Assembly: GCF_000445125.1 (NCBI RefSeq)
Contig: NZ_ATHL01000113.1
Location: 1 to 64,000, forward strand
Direction: 5' to 3'
From: Novosphingobium lindaniclasticum LE124
Lineage (GTDB): Bacteria; Pseudomonadota; Alphaproteobacteria; Sphingomonadales; Sphingomonadaceae
DNA: 64,000 bases
Part shown: positions 1-8,013 of the stretch, in pieces
How the letters are laid out: each line of letters opens with the position of its first letter
Position numbering within the stretch: position 1 is the first letter of the stretch
Program-made: the position numbers and the translations under genes
Notes under the pieces: model-generated
Database searches by the model: none
What the model saw: the letters and a program-made list of their open reading frames with translations, nothing else
What the model was told of the DNA's origin: nothing

Positions 1-1646
1 CCCATCATATTCACCGGGCGGCTTTTAGCGGGTTGGCGGGAGTGGCTTAAGCGATTGCTTTGCGGTAGGAAAATGGGTGTCTAGACCAGTCCTGCAGCGA
101 GGCAATTTATGCCACGGACCACACCCGCCAAGAGCAACGATAGCGCACCGGGATTTTCGTTTCCAGCGGTTGGCGGCAAAAAGCTCACCGCCGCGTTCGA
201 CGGTGGGCGGCTGACCTCTGACGGCGGCGTGCTGCTGCTGGCCCAGGCCGAGCGCATGATAGGGATCTGCCGACGGCTTGCGGCTTGCATCGCCGATCCG
301 CGGGACCCGACGCGGGTGATCCATCGCCTCGATGACATTCTGCGCGCCCGCGTTTTCGCTATCGCCTGCGGTTATGAGGATGCCGACGATCTCGATGCTC
401 TGCGTGATGATCCGGGGTTCCGCCTGGCGCTGGGCAAGTTGCCAGGATCAGGCGCAGGACTGGCCAGCCAACCGACCATGAGCCGCTGGGAGAATGCGCC
501 GACCACGCGTGAGCTGGCGAAGATGCTGGCGGTAATGGTCGACATCTACTGCGGCAGTTATCCAGCCCCGCCGGCAGCGGTAACGCTGGATATCGATGAC
601 ACCTGCGATGTCGTGCACGGCTATCAGCAGCTCTCGTTCTGGAATGGTCATCATGGAGAGCGCTGTTTCCTGCCGATCCATGTTTACGATACCGCCACTG
701 GCCGGCCGGTGGCCATGCTGCTGCGCACCGGCAAGACACCCTCAGGCGCCGAAGTGGCCGGCCACATCCGGCGCCTGATCCGGCACATCCGCCGGCACTG
801 GCCCGAAACGCACATCACCATCCGCGGCGACGGGCACTATGGCCGCCCCGAAGTCATGGGCTTTTGCGAAGCAGCCGGGGTCGATTACGTGTTCGGCCTG
901 CCCACTAACGCTGCGCTGCGTGCTGATCCCGAAATCGTCGCTGCCGCCGATGCCTGCGCGGTCAAGCGGGCCAAGACCCAGTATCCGGTGCTGCGCGCCT
1001 ATGCCGAGACCCGCTACGGCGCCAAGAGCTGGAACTGCAAGCGCCGCGTCGTCGCCCGGATCGAGGCCAGTATCCTGGGTATGGACATCCGCTACGTCGT
1101 CACCTCTCTGGCCCAGGGTTCGGCCGAGCACATCTACGATACGCTCTACTGCGCGCGCGGCCAGGCCGAGAACTTGATCAAGCGCCACAAATCCCAACTC
1201 GCCAGCGATCGCACCTCGTGCCGCTCGGCAAACGCCAACCAGATGCGCCTCATCCTCCACACCGCCGCTTACTGGCTGCTGTGGCGCATCCAGCAGGCCA
1301 TCCCCAAGGCAACCGTGCTCGCCACCGCTGAGTTCACGACATTGCGTCTGCGGCTCATCAAGGTGGCTGCCCGCGTCATCGAAACCGCTTCGCGCATCCG
1401 TCTCGCCTTCGCGTCGGCATGCCCCGATGCCGGCGTCTTCAAAGCTATCGCGACCGGCTTCCGCCCAGCGCCGACATAACCAGCGCGGCAATGCCGCCCA
1501 AAGCCTGAGCCCCGTCCGTCAACCTTGAAAAGCCCATCGATCCTGAACCGGTGAAAAGCGCCGGGGAAGACGCTCGCCCTCGCTACGCCCTCAACAAAAG
1601 TCAGGTCCAGAACGCCGAAAGCCTGCGCTCCGGTGAATAACAGAGG
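1..1646 (+). mobile_element. IS1380-family insertion sequence, complete
   Basis: The transposase gene is bracketed by imperfect 17-bp terminal inverted repeats. The left end (1-17) begins CCC and ends TATTCACCGG; the right end (1630-1646) is its inverse, CCGGTGAATA followed by ACAGAGG, with 13 of 17 positions matching. The right end is followed at once by TTAA (1647-1650). IS1380-family elements are known to have ends starting CC and to make a short, often TTAA, target duplication. The left duplication lies outside the window, so the exact left end is inferred from the repeat match. Confidence 0.75.
109..1479 (+). CDS. IS1380-family DDE transposase
   Basis: 456 aa, the usual size for this family. 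It cuts and pastes its own element. The visible features are an N-terminal block (GRLTSDGGVLLL) typical of IS1380 transposases, a first acidic cluster in TLDIDDTCD, a second Asp in IRGDGHY, and the C-terminal Glu in the GQAENLIKRHK motif; together these form the DDE triad of an RNase H-like catalytic core. The reading frame is intact, so the element could still be active. It is the only gene in the element and stands alone at the left edge of the window, upstream of plasmid backbone genes. The ATG at 109 gives the full family N-terminus. Confidence 0.92.
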   Translation: MPRTTPAKSNDSAPGFSFPAVGGKKLTAAFDGGRLTSDGGVLLLAQAERMIGICRRLAACIADPRDPTRVIHRLDDILRARVFAIACGYEDADDLDALRDDPGFRLALGKLPGSGAGLASQPTMSRWENAPTTRELAKMLAVMVDIYCGSYPAPPAAVTLDIDDTCDVVHGYQQLSFWNGHHGERCFLPIHVYDTATGRPVAMLLRTGKTPSGAEVAGHIRRLIRHIRRHWPETHITIRGDGHYGRPEVMGFCEAAGVDYVFGLPTNAALRADPEIVAAADACAVKRAKTQYPVLRAYAETRYGAKSWNCKRRVVARIEASILGMDIRYVVTSLAQGSAEHIYDTLYCARGQAENLIKRHKSQLASDRTSCRSANANQMRLILHTAAYWLLWRIQQAIPKATVLATAEFTTLRLRLIKVAARVIETASRIRLAFASACPDAGVFKAIATGFRPAPT

Positions 1647-1723
1647 TTAAGGGTTTCCCTGTAAGAATTTGCTCGTCGGATATGGGTGCCCTGGTAGAAA
1701 GTTACAGGTATAACAAAGGCCGG

Positions 1724-1993
1724 ATGTCTCAGTTTACGCCTCTCGAAATCGCCAACTGGATGGCAATCTATCTCGCGACCAGCCTGTGCTGCGCGATTGC
1801 CATGGTGCTTTCGGTGAGCGTTGCCCTGCATGAACTCTGGAAGGATCCCGTCTGGGAGGATGCGCGCAGCGTGAAGGGAGCGGCGCTGCTGTTGCCCCGG
1901 ATCTGGTGGCGCTGGCAGAAACTCTATCTGCTCTCGACGCCGGTGACGCTTGGCATCATCGGCTATTTCGCAGCCAGCTTGTCCTGGCGCTAG
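1724..1993 (+). CDS. small membrane protein, unknown function
   Basis: 89 aa from the ATG at 1724, which follows an AAAGG-like ribosome site; an upstream in-frame ATG at 1682 would add 14 residues that look untranslated. Two hydrophobic segments are visible, roughly residues 12-35 (IYLATSLCCAIAMVLSVSVA) and 69-86 (LLSTPVTLGIIGYFAA), separated by a Trp/Arg-rich loop. This suggests an inner-membrane hairpin. It converges with the next gene, only 4 bp away. I do not recognise the family. It may be a plasmid backbone protein associated with the transfer functions, but nothing in the sequence proves that. Confidence 0.55.
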   Translation: MSQFTPLEIANWMAIYLATSLCCAIAMVLSVSVALHELWKDPVWEDARSVKGAALLLPRIWWRWQKLYLLSTPVTLGIIGYFAASLSWR

Positions 1994-1997
1994 AGCG

Positions 1998-3290
1998 TCA
2001 GAGGCCAAGCCCTTCAAGAAGCGCCCGCCGTCCTGTGTGGGCATCATCATCCTGCCTGTCGATCGTCACGATCTGACCCAGGTGCGCCATACGCGGATGG
2101 GTGATGGCCTTACTCGCCTCGTATTCCTCGGTCTTGAAGCCCATGGCCTCGACGACAAGGTTGCGGATCTCGCCGGTTTCGCGTGATCGCGCTTCGATCA
2201 GGAAGTCGGGACGACACGGCCCATCCGGCGTCAGGGTGTCGAACACGGGTTTGTCGATCGCGAGATCAATACCGCGGCCGTGAAGCTCCTGCTGGGTGCG
2301 CAGGATCGTGCGGAATACGTCTCGCTCGAAATCGGAATCGACAGGTGCGAACAGCCGCCCATTGAGGATGGGCTGGGCATAGGCACGTAGCGGCGCATAG
2401 CCCTTGGCCTCGGGATATTTGCCGACGACGATGATGACCAGGAACGGCCCCTCAATCGGGTTTCCGCGCACCGATGGGGACTGGATGCGGTTGGCGATCG
2501 TAACGGTATCGCCGTCGGTCAGCGTGATTTCCTGCCCATGGATGCCCTTGGCGTAGAGCAGGACGAAGCCTTGTGGGGCGTGGTCGCGCGGCCACCTGTC
2601 CTCAAGTGCGCGCAGCGTCGCGTAGACGGCGCGGGCCTGCAGGGGCTTGGGGTGTGTCCAAAAGGCTTTCTCCAGCTGGATGCCCGGTGCGATCTCGATC
2701 AGACCTGCCGCTCTGGTGAGCGCGGCAAACTCGCGCCGGATCGACCATTCTTCGCGGTAGGCGAGCGGCGCGATGCGGTTGACGCCAGCTGCTGCCATCA
2801 GGCGCCATAGCAATCTGGCCAGTCTCGGGATCGAGGCGTTGCGGGTCCGATCGTCGTTGGAATCGTCTTCCGGGCGCTGCGCCAGTTTCTCAGGCGCGGG
2901 TTTGAGCACCTCGAAGAAGCCTGCAGGGGGCTCGAGCGGGGTCGATCGTGAGCGCACTTCGCTGATACGGATCGTCACCTGGTCGCGGAAAAACGGGCAG
3001 TCGGGCAGATGTTCGGGGCGTTTCGAGCTGGTGAGCCGGCGCAGATAGTAGGTTTCCGCTTCGGAAAGGAACGCCGGCGTCAGGATGGCCGGGGCCTTAT
3101 CGGCGCCAAGGCAGTCGCAGGCGATCCACTTTTGTCCGATCCGCGCCTGCTGAACGAGGGTGATGCCCGCCTTTTCATCGTGGACGGTGCCCTTTCCAAC
3201 GTACCAGCGGATCAGCGCTGCGCGCAGATCGGGCGGCAGCGGGATACGATTTGAGCCTTTGCCGTTGGTGTCGCGCGGTACGAGCCACAT
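1998..3290 (-). CDS. plasmid-encoded DUF1173-like protein
   Basis: 430 aa, cytoplasmic by composition, with no signal peptide. Residues about 50-110 carry a Cys/His pattern (ACDCLGAD, then RPEHLPDCPFF) that could bind zinc and recalls the N-terminus of DUF1173 proteins, which are common on alphaproteobacterial plasmids. The middle contains a basic helical region and the C-terminus (residues about 330-425) has a conserved-looking PDFLIEAR segment followed by VVEAMGF, reminiscent of a nuclease-like D-x-E fold. The function of the family is not established. It is divergent from the lytic transglycosylase gene, and the 113-bp gap holds a mirrored repeat placed in front of both start codons. The family assignment is tentative. 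Confidence 0.6.
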   Translation of the reverse strand: MWLVPRDTNGKGSNRIPLPPDLRAALIRWYVGKGTVHDEKAGITLVQQARIGQKWIACDCLGADKAPAILTPAFLSEAETYYLRRLTSSKRPEHLPDCPFFRDQVTIRISEVRSRSTPLEPPAGFFEVLKPAPEKLAQRPEDDSNDDRTRNASIPRLARLLWRLMAAAGVNRIAPLAYREEWSIRREFAALTRAAGLIEIAPGIQLEKAFWTHPKPLQARAVYATLRALEDRWPRDHAPQGFVLLYAKGIHGQEITLTDGDTVTIANRIQSPSVRGNPIEGPFLVIIVVGKYPEAKGYAPLRAYAQPILNGRLFAPVDSDFERDVFRTILRTQQELHGRGIDLAIDKPVFDTLTPDGPCRPDFLIEARSRETGEIRNLVVEAMGFKTEEYEASKAITHPRMAHLGQIVTIDRQDDDAHTGRRALLEGLGL

Positions 3291-3302
3291 GCCGAAAGCC
3301 TT

Positions 3303-3394
3303 CCAAAGCCTTTTTCAAAAAAATGTGTTCGTGAGGATCACGGCGTTGACAAGGGTAAAGGCGCTGAACTCCAATTATCTCATGAAGGCTTTGG
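3303..3394. promoter_or_regulatory. mirrored 10-bp repeat in a divergent control region
   Basis: CCAAAGCCTT (3303-3312) is the exact inverse of AAGGCTTTGG (3385-3394). Each copy sits just upstream of the start codon of one of the two divergent genes and overlaps its purine-rich ribosome-binding stretch (GGAAGG before 3290, GGAGGG before 3404). A TTGACA hexamer lies near 3345 between them, although no well-spaced -10 was found. The symmetry suggests a shared regulator or a shared 5' UTR element. Confidence 0.4.
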
Positions 3395-3403
3395 AGGGTT
3401 CAT

Positions 3404-4294
3404 ATGCGTGTACATCGTGTGTCAGGGCTGATCGCTTTACTGTGCGTCATTCCTAATAGTGTAAGCGCGGGCGAAGTAAAAAAGACGCGCAAGGTGGAAC
3501 TTGTTGTCATGGGTCAACCGGCACTGGCTGCGGACGCGCCGCCAGCGATGCCGGTTGCTGCACCTGCCGCGGGGATTCCCGAAGCGTTTCGCGTGCATGA
3601 CCTGTCGCGCCGCTATGTCGAATATCAGATGGGGCGGGAGTTTAGCGCGCCTGTGGTCGATCAGCCCGATCTTGCCGGTTCCTATGATCTGGCTGCGGCT
3701 GCCGTTGCGCCGGTTTCATCGATCGCGGTGCCGGGGTGGATGAAGGGACAGTATCGCACGCTTGCCTCGTTGCCTTACACACCGGGATGCGCTTCCATTC
3801 CCTATCGTCCGGCAGGGTTCCTGAAGCCCGATGCGGAGGCGCGCCGCGCAGCCTATTACGGGATGATGAGCGCGATCGCCTGCGAGCATGGCATTCCGAC
3901 GGGCCTGTTCGACGCGATGATCATTCAGGAGAGCCGATATAATCCAGCGGCGATCTCAAGGATGAAAGCCTACGGCCTGGCGCAATTGATGCCGGGGACT
4001 GCGGCACAGCTTGGGGTAAATCCCTATGATCCGGTCCAGAATTTGCGCGGCGGCGCCCGTTATCTACGGAGCCAGCTCGACAGGTTTGGGCAAGTGCATC
4101 TGGCGCTGGCGGCTTATAATGCCGGGCCGGGCCGGGTTAAGGGCGGGGTTGTTCCCCGGATCAGGGAAACGCAGGGCTACGTTGCAACTATCCTCGATAA
4201 TTGGGCGCGGCTGCGTCGTTATGGCGCGGGTCAGCAACAGGCCAGTTTCGTGCCCGAGCCTAAAGGCCGCACCGTAGCGGTTTCGGCATTCTGA
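3404..4294 (+). CDS. lytic transglycosylase (SLT domain, VirB1-like)
   Basis: 296 aa. It should cleave peptidoglycan glycan strands in the periplasm, opening a path for the conjugation apparatus. The N-terminus (residues 1-22, ending VSAG) is a signal peptide. The SLT/lysozyme-like domain occupies roughly residues 155-275 and contains the catalytic Glu in IIQESRYNP, the GLAQLMPGTA block and the AYNAGPGRV block, all hallmarks of family 1 lytic transglycosylases. The region between the signal peptide and the domain is Ala/Pro-rich and probably a linker. A GGAGGG ribosome site lies 8 bases before the ATG. It is separated from the tra operon by about 3 kb but probably serves it. Confidence 0.88.
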   Translation: MRVHRVSGLIALLCVIPNSVSAGEVKKTRKVELVVMGQPALAADAPPAMPVAAPAAGIPEAFRVHDLSRRYVEYQMGREFSAPVVDQPDLAGSYDLAAAAVAPVSSIAVPGWMKGQYRTLASLPYTPGCASIPYRPAGFLKPDAEARRAAYYGMMSAIACEHGIPTGLFDAMIIQESRYNPAAISRMKAYGLAQLMPGTAAQLGVNPYDPVQNLRGGARYLRSQLDRFGQVHLALAAYNAGPGRVKGGVVPRIRETQGYVATILDNWARLRRYGAGQQQASFVPEPKGRTVAVSAF

Positions 4295-4562
4295 TCCCTT
4301 TCGATTTCGCGCCTCGCTGACCCCTCGTTTAGCGCGAGGGCACGAAAAGATGGCGGAAGAAGACGCATGCTCCCCTTGGTAGCACGTGACGGCGTAGCCG
4401 GCACTCCTGAGGGTGCGGCCCCGTTCCTGGGGTGTCGTTCTTATGCTGTCAGTGCGGCCTTGGATCGTCAGATCAGTGCGTTGGCCGACCTAGGCCAACT
4501 CCATTTTTCCTTATTTTAATAGAGTTGGGGAGCGGTTGAGCACCAAAATGGACCTCGCGCTA

Positions 4563-5357
4563 TCAGGCACATGAAAGCCGTGCTTTTGCTTTCACCGATG
4601 CGCGGCGTTCACGGTCTTCCTTATTGTCTATCGCAGCGCCAAACTGCGCCAGCACCCGGCCCAGGGCGCCGCCTACGGACATCTGAGCAAATTCCTTGCA
4701 GGAGAGCGAAGCGACCATGGCACTGACCTGCTCGGCCTCATCCGAACGGCGCCAGTCATCATCGACAGGTGTCGGCGCAGCGCGCATCCAGCGTGGCGTA
4801 TAGCGACGCACGCTCTTTGGCGTCAGGAGGCGGTAGACGTTGGAAGTCTGCTTGAAACGGGGGCCGGGTCCGTCGGCTTCAACCCGTTTGAAACGGCGCT
4901 GCCGGATGATGAAGCCGACGGCCTCCAGCACGGCGAGAGCGCGCCTGACAGTCGAACGGCCGAGCCCCGTAGCCTCGACAAGATGGTCGTAGCTGGGATA
5001 GATCTTGCCGGCACAAAGGCGCGCCAGCTTTGTCAGCTCTTCATAGATGCGCACCGCCGAGGCCGTGAGCCTCGTGAGCAACCTCTCGGAGGCAGTTAGG
5101 GTCCGTAGACCTGCCTTGTACTCGCGCAACAGCTTCCTGCCAGCATCGAGGGCATACTTGGCCTTGGACAGCATCCTGTCCGGCTCGCCCTTGCTCGGCA
5201 CCTGGAAGAATGTGTCTTCAAAGGTGTTCGCCTCGAGGCTGCCCGCCCTGACGGGCGCCCCGGTGCGATGCTTCGCGCCGGAACGGGACTTCTCGGTATT
5301 TACAGGGACTCCGGACAGCACACTTCGTGCCGTGTCGCCGACAGCATAGATCCCCAT
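4563..5357 (-). CDS. winged helix-turn-helix protein, possibly replication or plasmid control
   Basis: 264 aa, soluble. A winged HTH is visible at about residues 115-175: a helix ending in CAGKIYPSYDHL, a recognition helix TGLGRSTVRRALAVLEAVG, then a basic wing with FIIRQRRFKR. This arrangement resembles HTH_36-type and RepA-like plasmid proteins of alphaproteobacteria. The N-terminus is disordered and the C-terminus helical. The 5' flank contains an orphan terminator on the opposite strand, compatible with an antisense RNA controlling this gene. It could be a replication accessory factor, a transfer regulator or a binder of the 7067-7198 operator array; the sequence does not decide between these. 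Confidence 0.6.
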   Translation of the reverse strand: MGIYAVGDTARSVLSGVPVNTEKSRSGAKHRTGAPVRAGSLEANTFEDTFFQVPSKGEPDRMLSKAKYALDAGRKLLREYKAGLRTLTASERLLTRLTASAVRIYEELTKLARLCAGKIYPSYDHLVEATGLGRSTVRRALAVLEAVGFIIRQRRFKRVEADGPGPRFKQTSNVYRLLTPKSVRRYTPRWMRAAPTPVDDDWRRSDEAEQVSAMVASLSCKEFAQMSVGGALGRVLAQFGAAIDNKEDRERRASVKAKARLSCA

Positions 5358-5838
5358 CGCCTTCCTCCTTGTTGGAGGCCGGACCAGGCAAAGAGATTCC
5401 GGGGCGCGAAACGCGCATCCTTGTGTCCGGGATCGGGATCGGCTATGTCAGGTCTAGTAGTAGAGACCGTTAGCGGTTGGCGCCGCTGATATGTCCGATC
5501 GATTATCGATCGCTGAAATTGGGATGCCCGGCCTTAGCGCCGGGTTTTCCTTTATTTGGTCACGGCCAAAAGCTCCTGATTGTAGAAGATAGCATCTTCG
5601 AAAGTGAAAGATTTCGCAGCCGCAGCGACGGCGAGCGAATGCGCTGCCTGCGCTCCATGAGTGCAGCAGTGATGTCGCAACAGACGAAAGTGCTGAACGG
5701 CGGCCACGCCGGGTTCCCTGCGACTACTTCGAAGAAATTAAACCCCTGAAAGTCTAATCACTACGAGATGCAGATGTTGATCTATCTATAGCAGAGCTAC
5801 GATGGATCGGTTCGAAAAACAGCTATTCGCAGTATGCA
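5358..5838. other. intergenic region between two minus-strand regulators
   Basis: No convincing ORF. It contains a short dyad CGATCGAT-TATCGATCG (about 5497-5513) and, further on, a strong intrinsic terminator reading on the + strand. The 5' leader of the wHTH gene lies at the left side and the gene ending at 5839 discharges into the right side. Confidence 0.5.
5527..5550 (+). terminator. orphan rho-independent terminator on + strand
   Basis: The perfect 6-bp stem CCCGGC/GCCGGG with loop CTTAGC is followed by TTTTCCTTT. It reads only on the + strand; the other side has no T tract. No + strand protein gene precedes it, so it may end a short RNA transcribed from about 5400-5500. Confidence 0.6.
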
Positions 5839-6357
5839 TTAAATTTCATCGTTTCTGAGGCGGCGCAGTTCCTTTCTATCCGCGACGTCGGAATACGCGT
5901 CCTCGACTTGCGCCCAGACACGCTCGATAATCAAGTCGCCATGCGCGGGCCGGACGTCATTCCACTCGAGGCTTGCAATGCGTTCCATCATCTGTCGCAT
6001 TTCCTTTCGGAAGCGGTTGATGATGCCGGCATAGAATTTGACCTCAGTTTCGACACCTTCCGTGTCGACACCACCCCCAGCACACAGGTCGCTAACCAGT
6101 GCTGCCTCTAGCGGCGAAAGATCCAAAGCAGCAGCCACCGCGTGGAACTCGTAAATATAGATGGGTCTTCGTTTGGACGGTTCCGGGTGGAACACAGTAT
6201 GGGTGCGGGACTTTGAAAGTCCGGCCCTGACCGCAAGATCGCGGTAATGTAGTCCCTCCTGGCCCATTCGCCATCGAACATAGTCAACGAAACCAAACGA
6301 TTGGACTTCGCCTTTAACAGGGAAATCCCCTTCGGTTGTTGGTGCCCCCATCGCCAA
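5839..6357 (-). CDS. Cro/C1-type HTH DNA-binding protein
   Basis: 172 aa. The N-terminal half (about residues 20-85) has a helix-turn-helix of the XRE/Cro type: WRMGQEGLHYRDLAVRAGLSK is the scaffold and recognition portion, followed by the helical AVAAALDLSPLEAALVS segment typical of these repressors. The C-terminal half is Glu/Arg-rich and helical, likely for oligomerisation. No enzymatic or ligand domain is visible. Its position, 1 kb upstream of the pilin gene and its palindrome array, makes it one of two candidate binders for that array. This is inference; no footprint can be derived from sequence alone. Confidence 0.65.
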   Translation of the reverse strand: MAMGAPTTEGDFPVKGEVQSFGFVDYVRWRMGQEGLHYRDLAVRAGLSKSRTHTVFHPEPSKRRPIYIYEFHAVAAALDLSPLEAALVSDLCAGGGVDTEGVETEVKFYAGIINRFRKEMRQMMERIASLEWNDVRPAHGDLIIERVWAQVEDAYSDVADRKELRRLRNDEI

Positions 6358-6455
6358 TCCTCCGGTAATGCCCCTGCAGGGTTACTCAAAGAACGAGCGA
6401 TTGCAAACCCTTCGCAACTGCAATGCCGCAATTGCTCAGAAATAAAAATTGCCTG

Positions 6456-6917
6456 TCAGTTAATGGATTTAACTCCGGGAGCATTTGGCTTTAGTAACTG
6501 CCGGTACCTCGTCGCCTCTTGCGACGTAAATCCGATTTTAGTAAGAACTTCTGTCCGATTGGCCTCAACCATAAAGTCAAACATGATTACGGAAAGGGCC
6601 TCAGAAAATCCAACCGAAGTCCCTATGATCGATGAAAGATCGATAGCTACATCGTTTATCTTTCCAGCATTAGTTTCCAATATCTCGATTTCGAGAGGTA
6701 TGTTTCCCTGAGCAGGTATTAGCTTGAGATGCTCTTTGAGCGTCGAAGGCGGGTGGTTACGACAAGCGCCGTCCGCAAACTTAACTCGCTCATCAACAAC
6801 GTCGTTTAATGCCGTATATCGATGCCGCAGGTTTGAATGGAGACGAATACATTCAGTTGTCATTCTGAAATAGTATTCAGAAACATCCATTCTATAGATA
6901 TTCTTCTCATCATCCAT
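6456..6917 (-). CDS. hypothetical protein
   Basis: 153 aa, soluble, mildly acidic, helical. A good GGGGGTGAG ribosome site precedes the ATG. I recognise no family. The local base composition is clearly more AT-rich than in the tra operon next to it, suggesting recent acquisition. It lies just upstream of, and divergent to, the pilin gene, with the palindrome array between them, so its promoter may share the array. Sequence landmarks are an N-terminal Tyr-rich stretch (YRMDVSEYYFRM) and a C-terminal helix-rich part. Confidence 0.5.
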   Translation of the reverse strand: MDDEKNIYRMDVSEYYFRMTTECIRLHSNLRHRYTALNDVVDERVKFADGACRNHPPSTLKEHLKLIPAQGNIPLEIEILETNAGKINDVAIDLSSIIGTSVGFSEALSVIMFDFMVEANRTEVLTKIGFTSQEATRYRQLLKPNAPGVKSIN

Positions 6918-7344
6918 GATTACTCACCCCCCGCCGGTCGAATCATCGGTCGCGTTACTCCCTGACTTGCCACAGTACGTCAAAACGCCGACTTTCCAAT
7001 CACCAGCGCGGACGACGGCCTCTAATCAACACAGCTTGGCGTTCAAGACGCCATTATCGGACGTGAGACCGAGCGTCCTCGAGTAGGGACACGGGTCCCG
7101 GTGCAAGGACAGGCGTCCCAGGACGAGGATGGTGGTCCTGAAATGAGGACGGTTGTCCTCGATTGAGGACCGAAGTCCGCCATCGCGGACCAAAACAGTG
7201 ATTCGGCCAGCTAATCCATCCGATCACAAGAAAATAGCAGAACTCCCTAATCGTTCCGACCGTTCCAGCTTGATCCCGTGCCTGGGTGTTTCGCAGCCTT
7301 CCCTTGGGCGCGCTCAAATGCGCTCGATTGAAGGAGACTCTTAT
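6918..7344. other. divergent control region in front of the tra operon
   Basis: 427 bases with no gene. The central part (7059-7198) is the repeated-palindrome array described separately. The right part, 7200-7330, is a probable leader of the pilin mRNA and ends in an AAGGAG ribosome site at 7331-7336. Nothing identifiable is seen in 6918-7058. Confidence 0.6.
7067..7198. promoter_or_regulatory. array of 12-bp palindromes on an exact 20-bp pitch
   Basis: GGAC-N4-GTCC occurs perfectly at 7087, 7107, 7147 and 7167, with one mismatch (GGAT) at 7127. Degenerate half-sites occur in the same phase at 7067 (right half GTCC kept) and 7187 (left half GGAC kept). The N4 and the 8-base spacers vary while the period does not. 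This is the signature of a multi-site operator for a dimeric protein binding one face of the helix, placed about 150-260 bp upstream of the pilin start codon. Confidence 0.75.
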
Positions 7345-7665
7345 ATGAAGACCCTGCTCAACCGCGGCGTGAGCCGTGAAGCCACCGCAGCCGCAGTTAT
7401 CGGCCTTGCCGCGGCTGCCGTTGCTTTCGCCGGTCCGGCTTTCGCCGGCGCCGACACCACCTTCGACACCGCGCTGACGCAGTTCACCGGCTTCCTCGAA
7501 GGTTCCGGCGGCAAGATCATCACGGTGCTCTCGCTCGCAGGCGGTATCGTCGGTCTCGCCTCGGGCCGCTTCAGCCTCGGCCAGGTCGCCATCCCGGTCG
7601 GCGTCGGTGTTGGCGCCGGCACCGGCATTCCGATCGTCACCTCGACCGTCACCGCCACGATCTGA
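7345..7665 (+). CDS. traA: type IV conjugative pilin (TraA/VirB2-like)
   Basis: 106 aa prepilin. Residues 1-34 form a long leader (MKTLLNRGVSREA, then an Ala-rich hydrophobic core ending AGPAFAG), giving a mature protein of about 70 residues, the size of F and RP4-type pilins. The mature part has two hydrophobic stretches, IITVLSLAGGIVGLASG and VAIPVGVGVGAGTGIPIV, joined by a short polar loop, as in VirB2/TraA pilins. The ATG at 7345 is chosen because AAGGAG lies 8 bases upstream; a longer frame back to 7153 runs through the operator array and is rejected. It is the first gene of the tra operon, and an S26 peptidase further downstream may process it. Confidence 0.82.
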   Translation: MKTLLNRGVSREATAAAVIGLAAAAVAFAGPAFAGADTTFDTALTQFTGFLEGSGGKIITVLSLAGGIVGLASGRFSLGQVAIPVGVGVGAGTGIPIVTSTVTATI

Positions 7666-7721
7666 TCCCGAACGCCGGCGAAGTAGCAGCTTCGCCGGCA
7701 CCTTTTGGAAGGTGGCATGGC

Positions 7722-8012
7722 ATGGCAGCCGACAAGTATGTGATCCCCTCTCATCTGGATGATCCCGAGTTGATCGGCTTCTGGACGCTTGATGAGTTCC
7801 TCGCGATGGTTCTCCCGTTCATCTGGGGAATCCTGTCCCAACACATTGTCATCGGGATTGGCTTTGCCTTCCTGGGATGGTGGGCTTTGCGGAAAGCCAA
7901 GGCGGGACGGGCAACATCGTGGCTGATCCATCTCGCATACTGGCACCTGCCAGGCGGGTTTCCGTCGCTGCGAGCCACGCCGCCTTCCTACCTTCGACTG
8001 ATGGTGGGCTGA
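7722..8012 (+). CDS. traL: TraL, conjugative pilus assembly protein
   Basis: 96 aa (F TraL is 91). It is a small inner-membrane component of the F-type T4SS, related in position and size to VirB3. The family motif near the N-terminus is present (IPSHLDDPELIGFWTLDEF), followed by a hydrophobic hairpin (MVLPFIWGIL to VIGIGFAFLGWW) and a short cytoplasmic tail with HLAYWHLP. It follows the pilin gene by 56 bp, has a GGAAGG ribosome site, and is followed after 1 base by traE. Confidence 0.92.
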   Translation: MAADKYVIPSHLDDPELIGFWTLDEFLAMVLPFIWGILSQHIVIGIGFAFLGWWALRKAKAGRATSWLIHLAYWHLPGGFPSLRATPPSYLRLMVG

Positions 8013-8013
8013 C

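Noticed and set aside
742..1491. 249-aa minus-strand frame antisense to the transposase
   Set aside because: It mirrors the high-GC codon pattern of the transposase and has no ribosome site or recognisable motif.
4495..4528. CCAACTC/GAGTTGG inverted repeat as a terminator
   Set aside because: The 20-base loop and lack of a T tract make an intrinsic terminator unlikely.
7067..7198. CRISPR array
   Set aside because: The repeat is only 12 bp with an internal variable N4 and 8-base spacers; this is an operator array, and no cas gene is present.
7153..7344. Upstream extension of the pilin frame
   Set aside because: It runs through the operator array; the signal peptide and AAGGAG site fix the start at 7345.
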